Origin: GCA-2705995 sp965661625 | GTDB lineage: Bacteria > Bacteroidota > Bacteroidia > Flavobacteriales_G > Salibacteraceae | DNA: 64,000 nt | Direction: 5' to 3' | NCBI GenBank assembly: GCA_965661625.1 | Contig: CBFIEM010000001.1 | Location: 1-64,000 of the forward strand | Shown: positions 41,928 through 50,656 of the stretch, piece after piece | How positions within the stretch are numbered: position 1 is the first letter of the stretch | Layout: each line of letters begins with the position of its first letter | The notes under the pieces: model-generated | The model's input: the letters and a program-made list of their open reading frames with translations, nothing else | The model's database searches: none | What the model was told of the DNA's origin: nothing | Program-made: the position numbers and the translations under genes

Positions 41928-44591
41928 ATGAAACGCGTTCGACGTGGGGTTGTGTTTATCATATTAACATTCGGGATAATTCTGTGTGCAGGCTGGCTAT
42001 TGGGTTACATCTATCGCGATGAAGTTGTAGCTGCGTCTACAACAGCCCTTAATCAACACCTGCAAACTGAAATTCATCCGGGTGCAATTGACATCAGTTT
42101 TATCCAACACTTTCCCTATGTTTCCCTAGTACTGGAGGATACTTGGGCGTTAGAAGCCTGGGACAAACCCAATCGCGATACGCTGTTTGCGGTAGAACGC
42201 CTCTATTTTCAATTCGACCTGTTGGAAGCCATCAAAGGAAATTACACCTTAAAGGCCATTTCACTTAAAGCTGGTTTTCTGCGGCTAAAAAATGACCGTG
42301 CGGGATTACCCAACTACCGAATTTGGAAATCTAACGGGGCCGCCGCCAATGAGCTTGCACTTACCTTAGAACAAGTTGAACTGAAGGATATAGACTTTCA
42401 CTTGGAGCAAGCTGCCCAGAAGGAAAACTTTGACCTGTACATTTCAAACCTCCGGGCCAGCGGAACATGGTTTGGAGACAACACAACCATCAACCTTAAG
42501 GGTGATGCAAACGTAAGGGACATTGCGTTTAATGAGGTTCATTACCTCCGAAATAGAAAGCTCAACCTCGACGCTCAGCTTGATTTCAAACAAAATTTTG
42601 GAGTGCTCACTGTAAAGCGCGGTGCAGTTGGAATCGATGGTTTTTTGAATGCGCAAATTGAAGGTGAAGTGAGTGCCGACTATTTGTCATTCGCATTTAA
42701 AGCTACCGATATTCCGCTGACCTCCTTTCGCACAATCATTCCCAGCAAATATACCGCTCGGCTAGCTCACCTCAAAATGGAGGGAAAGCTCGATTTAGCG
42801 GTTTCAATCAGTAGGAAAACTCGGGTAGAAACACCCCTAGTTGTAACCTCTTTCAAACTTGCAAATGCCTCCTTTTTGGATGCAGCGAATGGCGTGGAGC
42901 TCAAAAAGGCAACGCTTCATGGAGCGTATACAAATGGCGAAAAGCGGAATGCTGCTAGTAGTAAATTGACCATCGACACTGCGCATGCCGAAGCGCTGGG
43001 CGGATTCATTGAGCTAAACGGGGAACTCACCAATTTTGAAAACCCAATTATTAACTACAACCTCTCAGGTGATTTTGCCCTAGAAGCATTACACCTGTTG
43101 TTTCGAAATGATTCAGCTACGCAATTTTTAGGCAATGTAGACTTTGATGGGAACGGAAGGTTAGCACTAAAGCGGTTAGATGCAAGCGATTCCTTATCAG
43201 TTCTTGACCACACGTTTACAGGTGCGCTTTCCTTCGAAAATGCCAGTTGGTCGAATCCCAATGCACGTGCTGACGTAAAACACTTAACCGGAGCATTTAA
43301 GTGCACTGAAAATCACATTTCCACTGACGGCGTTGAGTTCGAAATGCTCAATTCATTATGCTACTACCGAGGCCGAATTACACGCCCTTTTGCCAGTTGG
43401 ACAGCACTACACCCGCTTAAAGTTCGCGGTCAACTCGGAATAGAAAGCCTATCAGTGGATCAATTAATGGCTGCGCTCAATACAAACCCCAGTGAAGGGG
43501 GCTGGCCCGATCATATGGACATTTCCCTCACCGTTGCAGCTGACACCGTTACCTATTTAAAACATACCCTAAGACGCGTATCCACTGATTTTAGCTTACT
43601 TCAAACTGGATTGCGACTCAATAATACCTATTTTAATTACGCGTCTGGAAAGTGCAAAGGAGACATGTACTATCAGCCCACCACATCCGATAAAAACATG
43701 CAATTGGTCCTCGACTTCAACGGAGTGGATATAGCTCAGGTTTTTAATCAATTCAATTCCTTTGGGCAGGAAACACTCACTGAGAAACACCTAGCCGGCA
43801 AAGTCAGCGGTTCATTTTACGGGAAACTTCCTTTAACAAGTGGTGGCGCATTGATAGCAGATGAGGTTTATGCCAAAGGCAAGGTGAAAATTACCAATGG
43901 AGCTTTAATTGAATTTGAACCACTGGTTGATGTGGTGCGCGAACTCAATAACGAAAGGTTAGGAAGACTCATCAAATTAGATGCCTTAGAAAAACGCGTA
44001 AATCACATTGAGTTTGATGAATTGGCAAACACCTTCGAATTGAAAAACAAACAACTTGCTTTTCCTAAAATGGATGTGCGATCAAGCGCGATGAACATCC
44101 ATCTTGCAGGAAAACACGGCATTGAAGGTGACATTGACTACAACCTCGACTTTAACCTCAGGGAAGCGTTGCGTAAACCGGGAAAAAAAGCCAATGAGTT
44201 TGGGTACATTAAAGATGACAATACCGGAAATTTGACGTTGTTCTTGCGGGTAACGGGGACCATGGACAAGCCTGAAGTGCGATTCGATCGCAAATCTGCT
44301 GTGAGCTTTGGCATAAATCAAGTGAAATCTGAAATCAAAAAAGCCAAGGGTATATTGAAGAAAGAGTTTGGACTATTTGCTAAGGACACCAGCGTGATTA
44401 TACCTTCGGAAAAACAAGAAACGTTGGATTACGAAATGGATTTTGGCGAACTTGAGCAAGCCGACACCAATAAAACCAAGGTTAAACCTCAACCCAATGA
44501 AAAGGAATCTAAGTGGAAGCAGCTGTTCAAAACGAGACCTGCAAAGCGTTCCAAGTTTGAATCTTGGGAGTTTGAGAATGATGACTTTTAA
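41928..44591 (+). CDS. AsmA-like inner membrane protein
   Basis: An 887-residue protein with one N-terminal transmembrane helix (about 8-27, VVFIILTFGIILCAGWLLGY) and a very long beta-rich periplasmic body. Family marks are FIQHFPYVSLVLEDTWAL at the start and the AsmA C-terminal region near residues 630-820 (LAGKVSGSFYGKLPL, NIHLAGKHGIEGDIDYNL, NLTLFLRVTGTMDKPEVRF). The last 70 residues are charged and probably disordered. AsmA-like proteins are thought to carry phospholipids between the membranes. The histidine kinase gene follows after 9 bases. Confidence 0.85.
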   Translation: MKRVRRGVVFIILTFGIILCAGWLLGYIYRDEVVAASTTALNQHLQTEIHPGAIDISFIQHFPYVSLVLEDTWALEAWDKPNRDTLFAVERLYFQFDLLEAIKGNYTLKAISLKAGFLRLKNDRAGLPNYRIWKSNGAAANELALTLEQVELKDIDFHLEQAAQKENFDLYISNLRASGTWFGDNTTINLKGDANVRDIAFNEVHYLRNRKLNLDAQLDFKQNFGVLTVKRGAVGIDGFLNAQIEGEVSADYLSFAFKATDIPLTSFRTIIPSKYTARLAHLKMEGKLDLAVSISRKTRVETPLVVTSFKLANASFLDAANGVELKKATLHGAYTNGEKRNAASSKLTIDTAHAEALGGFIELNGELTNFENPIINYNLSGDFALEALHLLFRNDSATQFLGNVDFDGNGRLALKRLDASDSLSVLDHTFTGALSFENASWSNPNARADVKHLTGAFKCTENHISTDGVEFEMLNSLCYYRGRITRPFASWTALHPLKVRGQLGIESLSVDQLMAALNTNPSEGGWPDHMDISLTVAADTVTYLKHTLRRVSTDFSLLQTGLRLNNTYFNYASGKCKGDMYYQPTTSDKNMQLVLDFNGVDIAQVFNQFNSFGQETLTEKHLAGKVSGSFYGKLPLTSGGALIADEVYAKGKVKITNGALIEFEPLVDVVRELNNERLGRLIKLDALEKRVNHIEFDELANTFELKNKQLAFPKMDVRSSAMNIHLAGKHGIEGDIDYNLDFNLREALRKPGKKANEFGYIKDDNTGNLTLFLRVTGTMDKPEVRFDRKSAVSFGINQVKSEIKKAKGILKKEFGLFAKDTSVIIPSEKQETLDYEMDFGELEQADTNKTKVKPQPNEKESKWKQLFKTRPAKRSKFESWEFENDDF

Positions 44592-44600
44592 AAACAGCCT

Positions 44601-46154
44601 ATGAACATATATGCGAAAAAAACAGTGTGGAAGCGAATCTTGGTGCTTTGCGCAATGCTTATTGTTGGCATATCCTTTTGGTATACCAGCAGGTTGGTAA
44701 AGCGGGTTGCCAATGAGGAGCGCAAACAGGTTCAACTCTGGGCCAACGCCATTCGCAAAAAAGCCAAACTCGTTAATTATACCAAAGTCCTTTTTGAAAA
44801 GCTCCGGGAAGAAGAACGCAAGCGCGTAGAATTGTGGCTGGAAGCAACAAACGAACTTGTTAACCGCGATGGCGACCTTCAACTGCCTTTACTTGTAGTT
44901 GAATACAACACCACCATTCCAATCATTATAACCGACAACAATGGGGAGATTGTTGGAAGCAGAAATGTAGATGGTGTACAAACTACATGGGCTGACTCGT
45001 TAACCCCTGCGGATAAACAGCGATTAATTGCCGAAAATGACAGCATAGAACACGCTTGGCTTGAAGCAATGAAGTCACTTTATCCCCCCATAGAAGCCCC
45101 CATTTATGGCAATACCAAAAACTACATTTACCATGGTGATTCGAAATTATTTCAGGAATTAAAAAACACATTCAACGACCTTCAAAATTCATTTATTCAA
45201 GAAATTGTTGCCAATTCCGCATCAACTCCAGTACTCTATGTTCAGCAGGCTAACGACTCCGTTATTGCCCATGGAAATGTAAAGCCAGAGGTGCTAAATG
45301 ACAGCGTAAAGCTCAATGCTTACTTAGCTACAATTGCCGACGAAAATGAGCCCATTCAAGTTGATTTAGGAACTGGTGAAGTAAATTACATTTACTACAG
45401 TGATTCGGAAATGTTACGGCGACTGAAGTACTATCCCTTTGTGCAATTTATAGTTATTGGCCTCTTTATCTTAATTGGCTACTGGCTGTTTAGTATTTCA
45501 CGAAGGTCAGAGCAAAATCAAGTGTGGGTAGGGATGTCGAAAGAGACTGCTCACCAACTTGGAACACCCTTATCGTCATTAATGGGTTGGATTGAAGTGC
45601 TTAAACTAAAAGGGGTTGATGAGTCTGTTACAACCGAAATGAATAAAGATCTGAAACGATTGGAGATGATTACCGATCGCTTTTCAAAAATTGGATCCAA
45701 GCCCAAATTAAAGCCCACAGACCTTTACGAAACCGTAACTGCCTTTACCAATTACCTCAAGGTTCGCAATTCTTCTAAAATCACTTTTGAAGTAGTGAAC
45801 TCTATGAATAAGCCAGCAATGGTTCAATTGAATGTTCCACTTTTTGAATGGGTAATTGAAAACCTTTGTAAAAATGCCATTGACGCGATGGCTGGAAAAG
45901 GCCTAATTCGCATCACATTTGAGCAACGAGAAGACACCGTAATCATGGATATTATGGACACCGGTAAAGGAATTCCGCCAAGCAAACGCAAAGCTGTTTT
46001 TCAGCCGGGGTATACCAGTAAGCAAAGGGGCTGGGGACTTGGATTATCGCTATCAAAACGCATCATCGAAAACTACCACAGCGGTAAAATAATGGTTAAA
46101 CGCAGTGAACTTGGCAAAGGAACTACCTTTCGCATTATTTTGAAAAATGCTTGA
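44601..46154 (+). CDS. Membrane sensor histidine kinase without a neighbouring regulator
   Basis: A 517-residue kinase. Transmembrane helices are at about 12-30 and 278-297, with a periplasmic domain of about 245 residues that begins with a coiled-coil-like stretch (VANEERKQVQLWANAIRKK). The phospho-acceptor is His318 in MSKETAHQLGTPLSSLMGW, an H-box with QLGTP in place of the common E-x-x-TP. ATP-binding motifs are NLCKNAIDAM, MDTGKGIPPSKRKAVFQ and GWGLGLSLSKRII. No response regulator gene is adjacent. Its stop overlaps the hemW start by one base. Confidence 0.88.
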   Translation: MNIYAKKTVWKRILVLCAMLIVGISFWYTSRLVKRVANEERKQVQLWANAIRKKAKLVNYTKVLFEKLREEERKRVELWLEATNELVNRDGDLQLPLLVVEYNTTIPIIITDNNGEIVGSRNVDGVQTTWADSLTPADKQRLIAENDSIEHAWLEAMKSLYPPIEAPIYGNTKNYIYHGDSKLFQELKNTFNDLQNSFIQEIVANSASTPVLYVQQANDSVIAHGNVKPEVLNDSVKLNAYLATIADENEPIQVDLGTGEVNYIYYSDSEMLRRLKYYPFVQFIVIGLFILIGYWLFSISRRSEQNQVWVGMSKETAHQLGTPLSSLMGWIEVLKLKGVDESVTTEMNKDLKRLEMITDRFSKIGSKPKLKPTDLYETVTAFTNYLKVRNSSKITFEVVNSMNKPAMVQLNVPLFEWVIENLCKNAIDAMAGKGLIRITFEQREDTVIMDIMDTGKGIPPSKRKAVFQPGYTSKQRGWGLGLSLSKRIIENYHSGKIMVKRSELGKGTTFRIILKNA

Positions 46155-47281
46155 TGGCAGGGATTTACATCCATATTCCATTTTGCAAACAGGCATGTAG
46201 TTACTGTGACTTTCACTTTGTAACAGCTACCCATGAGCGGAGTGCCATGGTAGATGCCATACAGCGCGAGCTTCACCTGCGCAAGCGTGAACTGGGCGCT
46301 ACTAGCATTGAGTCAATCTACTTTGGCGGAGGAACACCAAGTACCCTCACAGATCAGCAGCTAACCGATATACTAAACACCATTTACGGTCAATTTTCAG
46401 TTGCTCCAAATGCTGAAATCACCTTGGAGTGTAATCCGGATGACCTAGACCGTGAGCGATTACCTTTACTGCGCAGTTTGGTTAATCGGTTGAGCATTGG
46501 AACACAGTCATTTGATGAGTCCGATTTAAAATGGATGAACCGGAGCCACAATGCTGCACAAGCAAAGAATAGTGTTGAATGGGCTGCAACTGCTGGCTTT
46601 GATTCCATTACCATTGATCTGATTTACGGATTACCTCAAGCCGACTTAGCCAGTTGGGAACGGAATGTTACTCAAGCGCTCGAGTTGCCCATTAACCATT
46701 TATCATGCTATTGCTTAACCATAGAACCGGGAACCCCTCTTGCATACCAAGTCAAGAAAAAACGCATTACTCCTGCAAGTGAAGAGGCTGCATCAAGCCA
46801 GTTTGAGCACTTACAGTCATGGGTTACAGCTGCTGGATTCGAACAGTATGAAGTCTCGAACTTTGCGCAAAAAGGGGCTTACGCCAAACACAATTCTGCC
46901 TATTGGAAACGCAAGCCTTACCTGGGCATTGGTCCTTCTGCCCACTCTTTAATTGGCTCGGAAAGAAGCTGGAATACTGCCAATAACAAAACTTACTTGT
47001 TAGCGATAAACTCTGGCACAAGACCTCATGAGTCCGAAACGCTCACCGAAGTGGATGTTTTCAACGAAATGATAATGACTGGACTGCGCACGGCATGGGG
47101 AATAGACATGAATCAGCTCAATCAGTTAGTCGGAAAAAAACGCGCTACCCAACTGCTCAAAGCAGTGTCAGCTAGTCCGTACTCAATCCAATTTGAAGAG
47201 GTAAACCATCACCTTAAACTCAAACCATCGGCACTGCTTTTAGCAGATAAACTCGCTGCGGACCTCTTTCAAGAAGATTAA
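46154..47281 (+). CDS. hemW: HemW-type radical SAM protein (haem chaperone)
   Basis: A 375-residue radical SAM protein; the start is taken at the ATG at 46154 (MAGIYIHIPFCKQACSYCDF), which overlaps the kinase stop by one base (TGATG). The cluster ligands are Cys11, Cys15 and Cys18. Further marks are SIYFGGGTPSTL, EITLECNPDDL, RLSIGTQSFDE, SCYCLTIEPGTPL and GIGPSAHS. The family, once annotated as oxygen-independent coproporphyrinogen oxidase, is now seen as a haem-binding chaperone. HemN-type activity is unlikely because the N-terminal extension of HemN is missing. Confidence 0.92.
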   Translation: MAGIYIHIPFCKQACSYCDFHFVTATHERSAMVDAIQRELHLRKRELGATSIESIYFGGGTPSTLTDQQLTDILNTIYGQFSVAPNAEITLECNPDDLDRERLPLLRSLVNRLSIGTQSFDESDLKWMNRSHNAAQAKNSVEWAATAGFDSITIDLIYGLPQADLASWERNVTQALELPINHLSCYCLTIEPGTPLAYQVKKKRITPASEEAASSQFEHLQSWVTAAGFEQYEVSNFAQKGAYAKHNSAYWKRKPYLGIGPSAHSLIGSERSWNTANNKTYLLAINSGTRPHESETLTEVDVFNEMIMTGLRTAWGIDMNQLNQLVGKKRATQLLKAVSASPYSIQFEEVNHHLKLKPSALLLADKLAADLFQED

Positions 47282-47325
47282 AACTATTATTTTGCAGATT
47301 CGTTCATTTTCAAAATTTATACAAC

Positions 47326-48081
47326 TTGATTGCGCGCATTAACCCGGGTACAACCGAACTATTAGTAGACTTGTCCAAGCCAATAGACCTTTCAATACCC
47401 ATGGAAGCGGGCCCCGGTCATGTTTCAGCTTGGTATGTTGACCCCATTCGTATTGAGCCTGTAAAAACGGAGCAGTTCAACGGCTCCGTTGCCGACGGTG
47501 GAAATGTGAATTTTAGGAACATTTATTTCAACCCACATGGACATGGTACACACACCGAGTGCGTTGGCCATATCGCCAAAGAATGGGTTAGCATAAACCA
47601 GCAACTGCGCACCTTTTTTGCTATTGCAGCAGTAATTACCGTATCGCCTGAAAAACTCGGCGATGATGGGGTTATCACACGTGATCAGCTCGACTTGTCA
47701 AACTATCCGTTACGCCCAAGTGCTGTGATTATTCGCACCGTGCCCAATGAGGAGGCCAAACGATCAATCAATTACTCGAGCACCAACCCCCCCTATTTGG
47801 CTAAAGATGCTGCGGTATACTTGCGTGATTTTGGCATTGAACACCTACTTATTGATCTCCCAAGTGTAGATCGTGAGGAGGATGAAGGCGTACTTGCGAG
47901 TCACCATGCCTTTTGGAATTACCCCAATAATCCACGGCTACAGGCAACTATTTCTGAGCTTATTTACGTACCCAATGAGGTAGCAGATGGCAACTACTTG
48001 TTGAACTTGCAAATTGCTCCGTTTGAAAATGATGCCACACCTAGTAAACCCGTTATATACAAACCCCTGAACCTCGATTAA
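47326..48081 (+). CDS. Cyclase-family hydrolase (kynurenine formamidase-like); probable TTG start
   Basis: A 251-residue member of the PF04199 cyclase family. The metal-binding signature is FNPHGHGTHTECVGHI, and the opening VDLSKPIDLSIPMEAGPGHV plus LLIDLPSVDREEDEG fit the family. Members hydrolyse amides or lactones such as N-formylkynurenine; the substrate here is not defined, and no kynurenine genes are adjacent. No ATG lies near the expected N-terminus: the TTG at 47326 (then IARINPG) is the best candidate, the next ATG (47401) would remove the conserved first strand. The Lrp gene follows directly. Confidence 0.84.
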   Translation: MIARINPGTTELLVDLSKPIDLSIPMEAGPGHVSAWYVDPIRIEPVKTEQFNGSVADGGNVNFRNIYFNPHGHGTHTECVGHIAKEWVSINQQLRTFFAIAAVITVSPEKLGDDGVITRDQLDLSNYPLRPSAVIIRTVPNEEAKRSINYSSTNPPYLAKDAAVYLRDFGIEHLLIDLPSVDREEDEGVLASHHAFWNYPNNPRLQATISELIYVPNEVADGNYLLNLQIAPFENDATPSKPVIYKPLNLD

Positions 48082-48082
48082 G

Positions 48083-48547
48083 ATGGCTACAATTGATAAA
48101 ACCGACAAAAAAATCCTAGATATTCTCCAGGAAAATGGCCGAATCACCAACTTGCAATTATCTCAAGAAATAGGGCTTTCACCAGCCCCCACCTTGGAAC
48201 GTGTTCGCAAGTTGGAAAAAACGGGTTTTATTGAATCCTATCATGCACGGTTAAACCCCGCTAAGCTGGGGCTTGGACTGCGCGTTATTATCCAAGTTTC
48301 TTTGATTCGACAAATTGAAAATGCGATGCAAAAGTTTGTTGACCAAATTCAAGAAATGGATGAAGTTATTGAATGCAGCCAAGTTACTGGTGATTTTGAC
48401 TACCACATAAAGGTATTGGTAAAGGACATCTCAGAATTTGACCGCTTGGTAAATACCAAGTTGAGCAAAATTGAAGAAATTGGACAAATGCGTTCTAGTG
48501 TAATTTTATCTACGTTAAAAGATAGCACTCACCTTCCCATTTCATGA
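48083..48547 (+). CDS. Lrp/AsnC family transcriptional regulator
   Basis: A 154-residue regulator. The N-terminal winged helix reads DKKILDILQENGRITNLQLS, then LSPAPTLERVRKLEKTGFIE; the C-terminal RAM/AsnC ligand-binding domain spans about 70-145 (VIECSQVTGDFDYHIKVLVK). Such proteins sense amino acids or related metabolites. It follows the cyclase-family gene by one base, so they are co-transcribed, and overlaps the next gene by 4 bases. Confidence 0.94.
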   Translation: MATIDKTDKKILDILQENGRITNLQLSQEIGLSPAPTLERVRKLEKTGFIESYHARLNPAKLGLGLRVIIQVSLIRQIENAMQKFVDQIQEMDEVIECSQVTGDFDYHIKVLVKDISEFDRLVNTKLSKIEEIGQMRSSVILSTLKDSTHLPIS

Positions 48548-48900
48548 ACATAGAGGAATATCGCACACACTGCATGCGCAAGCCAGGGGTAACGGAATCC
48601 TTTCCCTTTGATAATAACACACTTGTTTTCAAGGTGATGGGGAAACTCTTTGCGCTTTGCGATGTAGATGAGTTTATCAGCATCAACCTGAAGTGTGACC
48701 CCATGAAAGCCATCGCATTAAGGGAACACTATCACGGTGTGAAGCCAGGCTACCACATGAATAAAAAGCATTGGAATACCGTTGAGGTGAATTCTGATGT
48801 GCCCGACGACAAACTGCTTGAATGGATTGATGATAGTTATACCTTAGTTGTGTCAAAATTGACTAAAAAACTAAAGGCTCAATTAGCCGAAATGTCGTGA
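48544..48900 (+). CDS. MmcQ/YjbR family protein
   Basis: A 118-residue protein of the MmcQ/YjbR family (double-wing DNA-binding fold). Typical motifs are KPGVTESFPFDNNTLVFKVM, GKLFALCDVDEF, GVKPGYHMNKKHWNTVEV and the closing LLEWIDDSYTLVVSKLTKKL. DNA binding has been proposed but the role is not established. It overlaps the Lrp gene and the DUF502 gene by 4 bases each, in one tight operon. Confidence 0.92.
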   Translation: MNIEEYRTHCMRKPGVTESFPFDNNTLVFKVMGKLFALCDVDEFISINLKCDPMKAIALREHYHGVKPGYHMNKKHWNTVEVNSDVPDDKLLEWIDDSYTLVVSKLTKKLKAQLAEMS

Positions 48901-49481
48901 AATCAAACAAGCTCGTAAACCGGTTATTATCATTTTTCTTTCAAGGGATACTGGTTGTTGTACCGTTTGTTACAACAGCCTACGTGCTCTACAACGTGTT
49001 CCTATTTCTCGACAACCTTATTCCCTATAAAGTTTTTCCAGGCACAGGAGTGCTCATGGTACTTGGTTTACTCACCTTACTTGGCGCGTTGGCGAGCACC
49101 ATTGTGCTCAAGCCTTTTACTTACCTCTTTAGCCGATTTTTGGATCGTGCTCCACTAATCCGCACTATTTACAATGCCGTTAAAGACTTAGTAGGTGCAT
49201 TTGTAGGGAAGAAAAAAAGCTTCAGTCAGCCAGTGCTTGTAAAACTCAGTAATGATACCACCATTGAAAAGCTTGGGTTTATCACCAGTGAAGATTTACA
49301 CGAGCTTGGACTTGACTCAACAAAGATTGCAGTATACCTGCCGCATAGCTACGCATTCTCAGGAAATCTATTTATAGTCGATCGCCGCAACGTAACTCCA
49401 CTAAGTGCAAAAAGTGCAGATGTAATGAAGTTCATTGTATCTGGCGGTGTTGCCAAAGCAGATGCGGCAGACAAAGAATGA
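48897..49481 (+). CDS. DUF502 family membrane protein
   Basis: A 194-residue membrane protein starting at GTG (GTGA overlap with the previous stop). Two transmembrane helices lie at about 12-33 and 46-70 (FFQGILVVVPFVTTAYVLYN, VLMVLGLLTLLGALASTIVL). The cytoplasmic part has the family motif APLIRTIYNAVKDLVGAF and VAVYLPHS-like AVYLPHSYAFSGNLFIVDR. Function in bacteria is unknown. It overlaps the transporter gene by 4 bases. Confidence 0.9.
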   Translation: MKSNKLVNRLLSFFFQGILVVVPFVTTAYVLYNVFLFLDNLIPYKVFPGTGVLMVLGLLTLLGALASTIVLKPFTYLFSRFLDRAPLIRTIYNAVKDLVGAFVGKKKSFSQPVLVKLSNDTTIEKLGFITSEDLHELGLDSTKIAVYLPHSYAFSGNLFIVDRRNVTPLSAKSADVMKFIVSGGVAKADAADKE

Positions 49482-50380
49482 GTGGATTGAGTCAATATAA
49501 AAATCAAGCCCTTCTCCATTTTGTAATCTTACTTTGGGGCTTTACGGGTATTTTAGGCAAGCTCATTACCTTGCCGTCAGATGCCATGGTGATTTGGCGC
49601 ATGGCCATTGCTTTTGTTTGCTTGATGATTTACCTACCCGCCATCGGGTTTTCCATTAAAGTACCGTGGAAAGAAGCTTTCCGTTACATTGGCGTGGGCC
49701 TTTTGGTGGCCCTGCACTGGGTTACTTTTTTTGAAGCTGTAAAGGTTTCCACGGTTTCTGTTGCGTTGGCAACAGTTTCATCGGCTTCACTATTCACCGC
49801 ATTATTAGAACCCCTATTTTTTAAACGCCGCATCATTGGTTACGAGCTTATTTTCGGCGTGCTAGTGGTGGTTGGACTGCTCATCATTTTCAATTACGAA
49901 ACACAGTACTACCTAGGCATATTGTATGCGCTAGCAGCGGCATTTTTGGCTTCCCTCTTTACAACCATAAATGGTGTTTTTGTAGCTAAAGGCGCCCGAC
50001 CCAAAGCAGTATCGCTTTACGAAATGCTTGGCGGAACCCTGGGAATAGGTGTTTACTTTTTGGTCTTCGGCGATTTCGATGTCAGTTGGCTCCAGCCAAG
50101 CGCACCCGACATGACTTACCTCATCATTCTAGGCGTGCTGTGTACTGCCTTTGCCTTTGTGGTAAGTGTGGAAGTTATGAAAGAACTATCGCCATTTACA
50201 GTGAGCATTAGCATCAACATGGAGCCTGTTTACAGCATTGTTTTAGCCCTCCTTATTTTTGGGGAAGAAGAGCAAATGACTACCGGATTTTACACCGGTG
50301 CCCTCCTTATCATGGGAACAATATTGGCCAACGCGTGGCTCAAGCAACGTCAGCGCCGCAAAGCACGGCTTAAGGTTTAG
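49478..50380 (+). CDS. EamA family (DMT) transporter
   Basis: A 300-residue integral membrane protein with ten predicted helices in two EamA repeats. The first begins ALLHFVILLWGFTGILGKLI; the second is near residues 150-290 (YALAAAFLASLFTTINGVFV, SISINMEPVYSIVLALLIFG). The conserved glycine and the NMEPV motif are typical. Substrates of drug/metabolite transporters differ widely, amino acids or nucleotides among them, and none can be named here. Last gene of the cyclase-Lrp-MmcQ-DUF502-EamA run. Confidence 0.9.
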   Translation: MSGLSQYKNQALLHFVILLWGFTGILGKLITLPSDAMVIWRMAIAFVCLMIYLPAIGFSIKVPWKEAFRYIGVGLLVALHWVTFFEAVKVSTVSVALATVSSASLFTALLEPLFFKRRIIGYELIFGVLVVVGLLIIFNYETQYYLGILYALAAAFLASLFTTINGVFVAKGARPKAVSLYEMLGGTLGIGVYFLVFGDFDVSWLQPSAPDMTYLIILGVLCTAFAFVVSVEVMKELSPFTVSISINMEPVYSIVLALLIFGEEEQMTTGFYTGALLIMGTILANAWLKQRQRRKARLKV

Positions 50381-50600
50381 TGTCTTGCGATTTGTGATTT
50401 CGACCTCCTTTACGACCTTTCATTTTCGAACCTCATAGACGCTTGATTTATAAGCTATCAATCCTGACTTACAACCTTGAAAAATAAGCTTACTATCCAC
50501 CTCTTCAGCTGTGAGCATAGTTTACTTAAGGTAAAACAGGAAGAATTCAAAGGGTAGAAGAATTTAAAAAAAGCCTGCACACACCAACCCCTAATCACAT

Positions 50601-50608
50601 TACCTTTG
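50601..50608 (+). promoter_or_regulatory. Promoter -7 element before the TPR/AraC regulator gene
   Basis: TACCTTTG is an exact TAnnTTTG, about 49 bases before the predicted TTG start. No -33 element is evident. Confidence 0.4.
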
Positions 50609-50620
50609 CATAGATTGTGA

Positions 50621-50636
50621 TTAACCAAACGGTTAA
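50621..50636. promoter_or_regulatory. Inverted repeat between promoter and start of the regulator gene
   Basis: TTAACC and GGTTAA are exact inverted copies around AAAC, placed between the -7 element and the start codon. It could be an operator for autoregulation or a small RNA hairpin. Confidence 0.35.
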
Positions 50637-50656
50637 ACGCAATAGCTGTAATCCAT

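Noticed and set aside
44373..44882. 169-codon minus-strand frame spanning the AsmA-like and kinase genes
   Set aside because: It overlaps two well-supported plus-strand genes throughout and its translation has no domain or signal.
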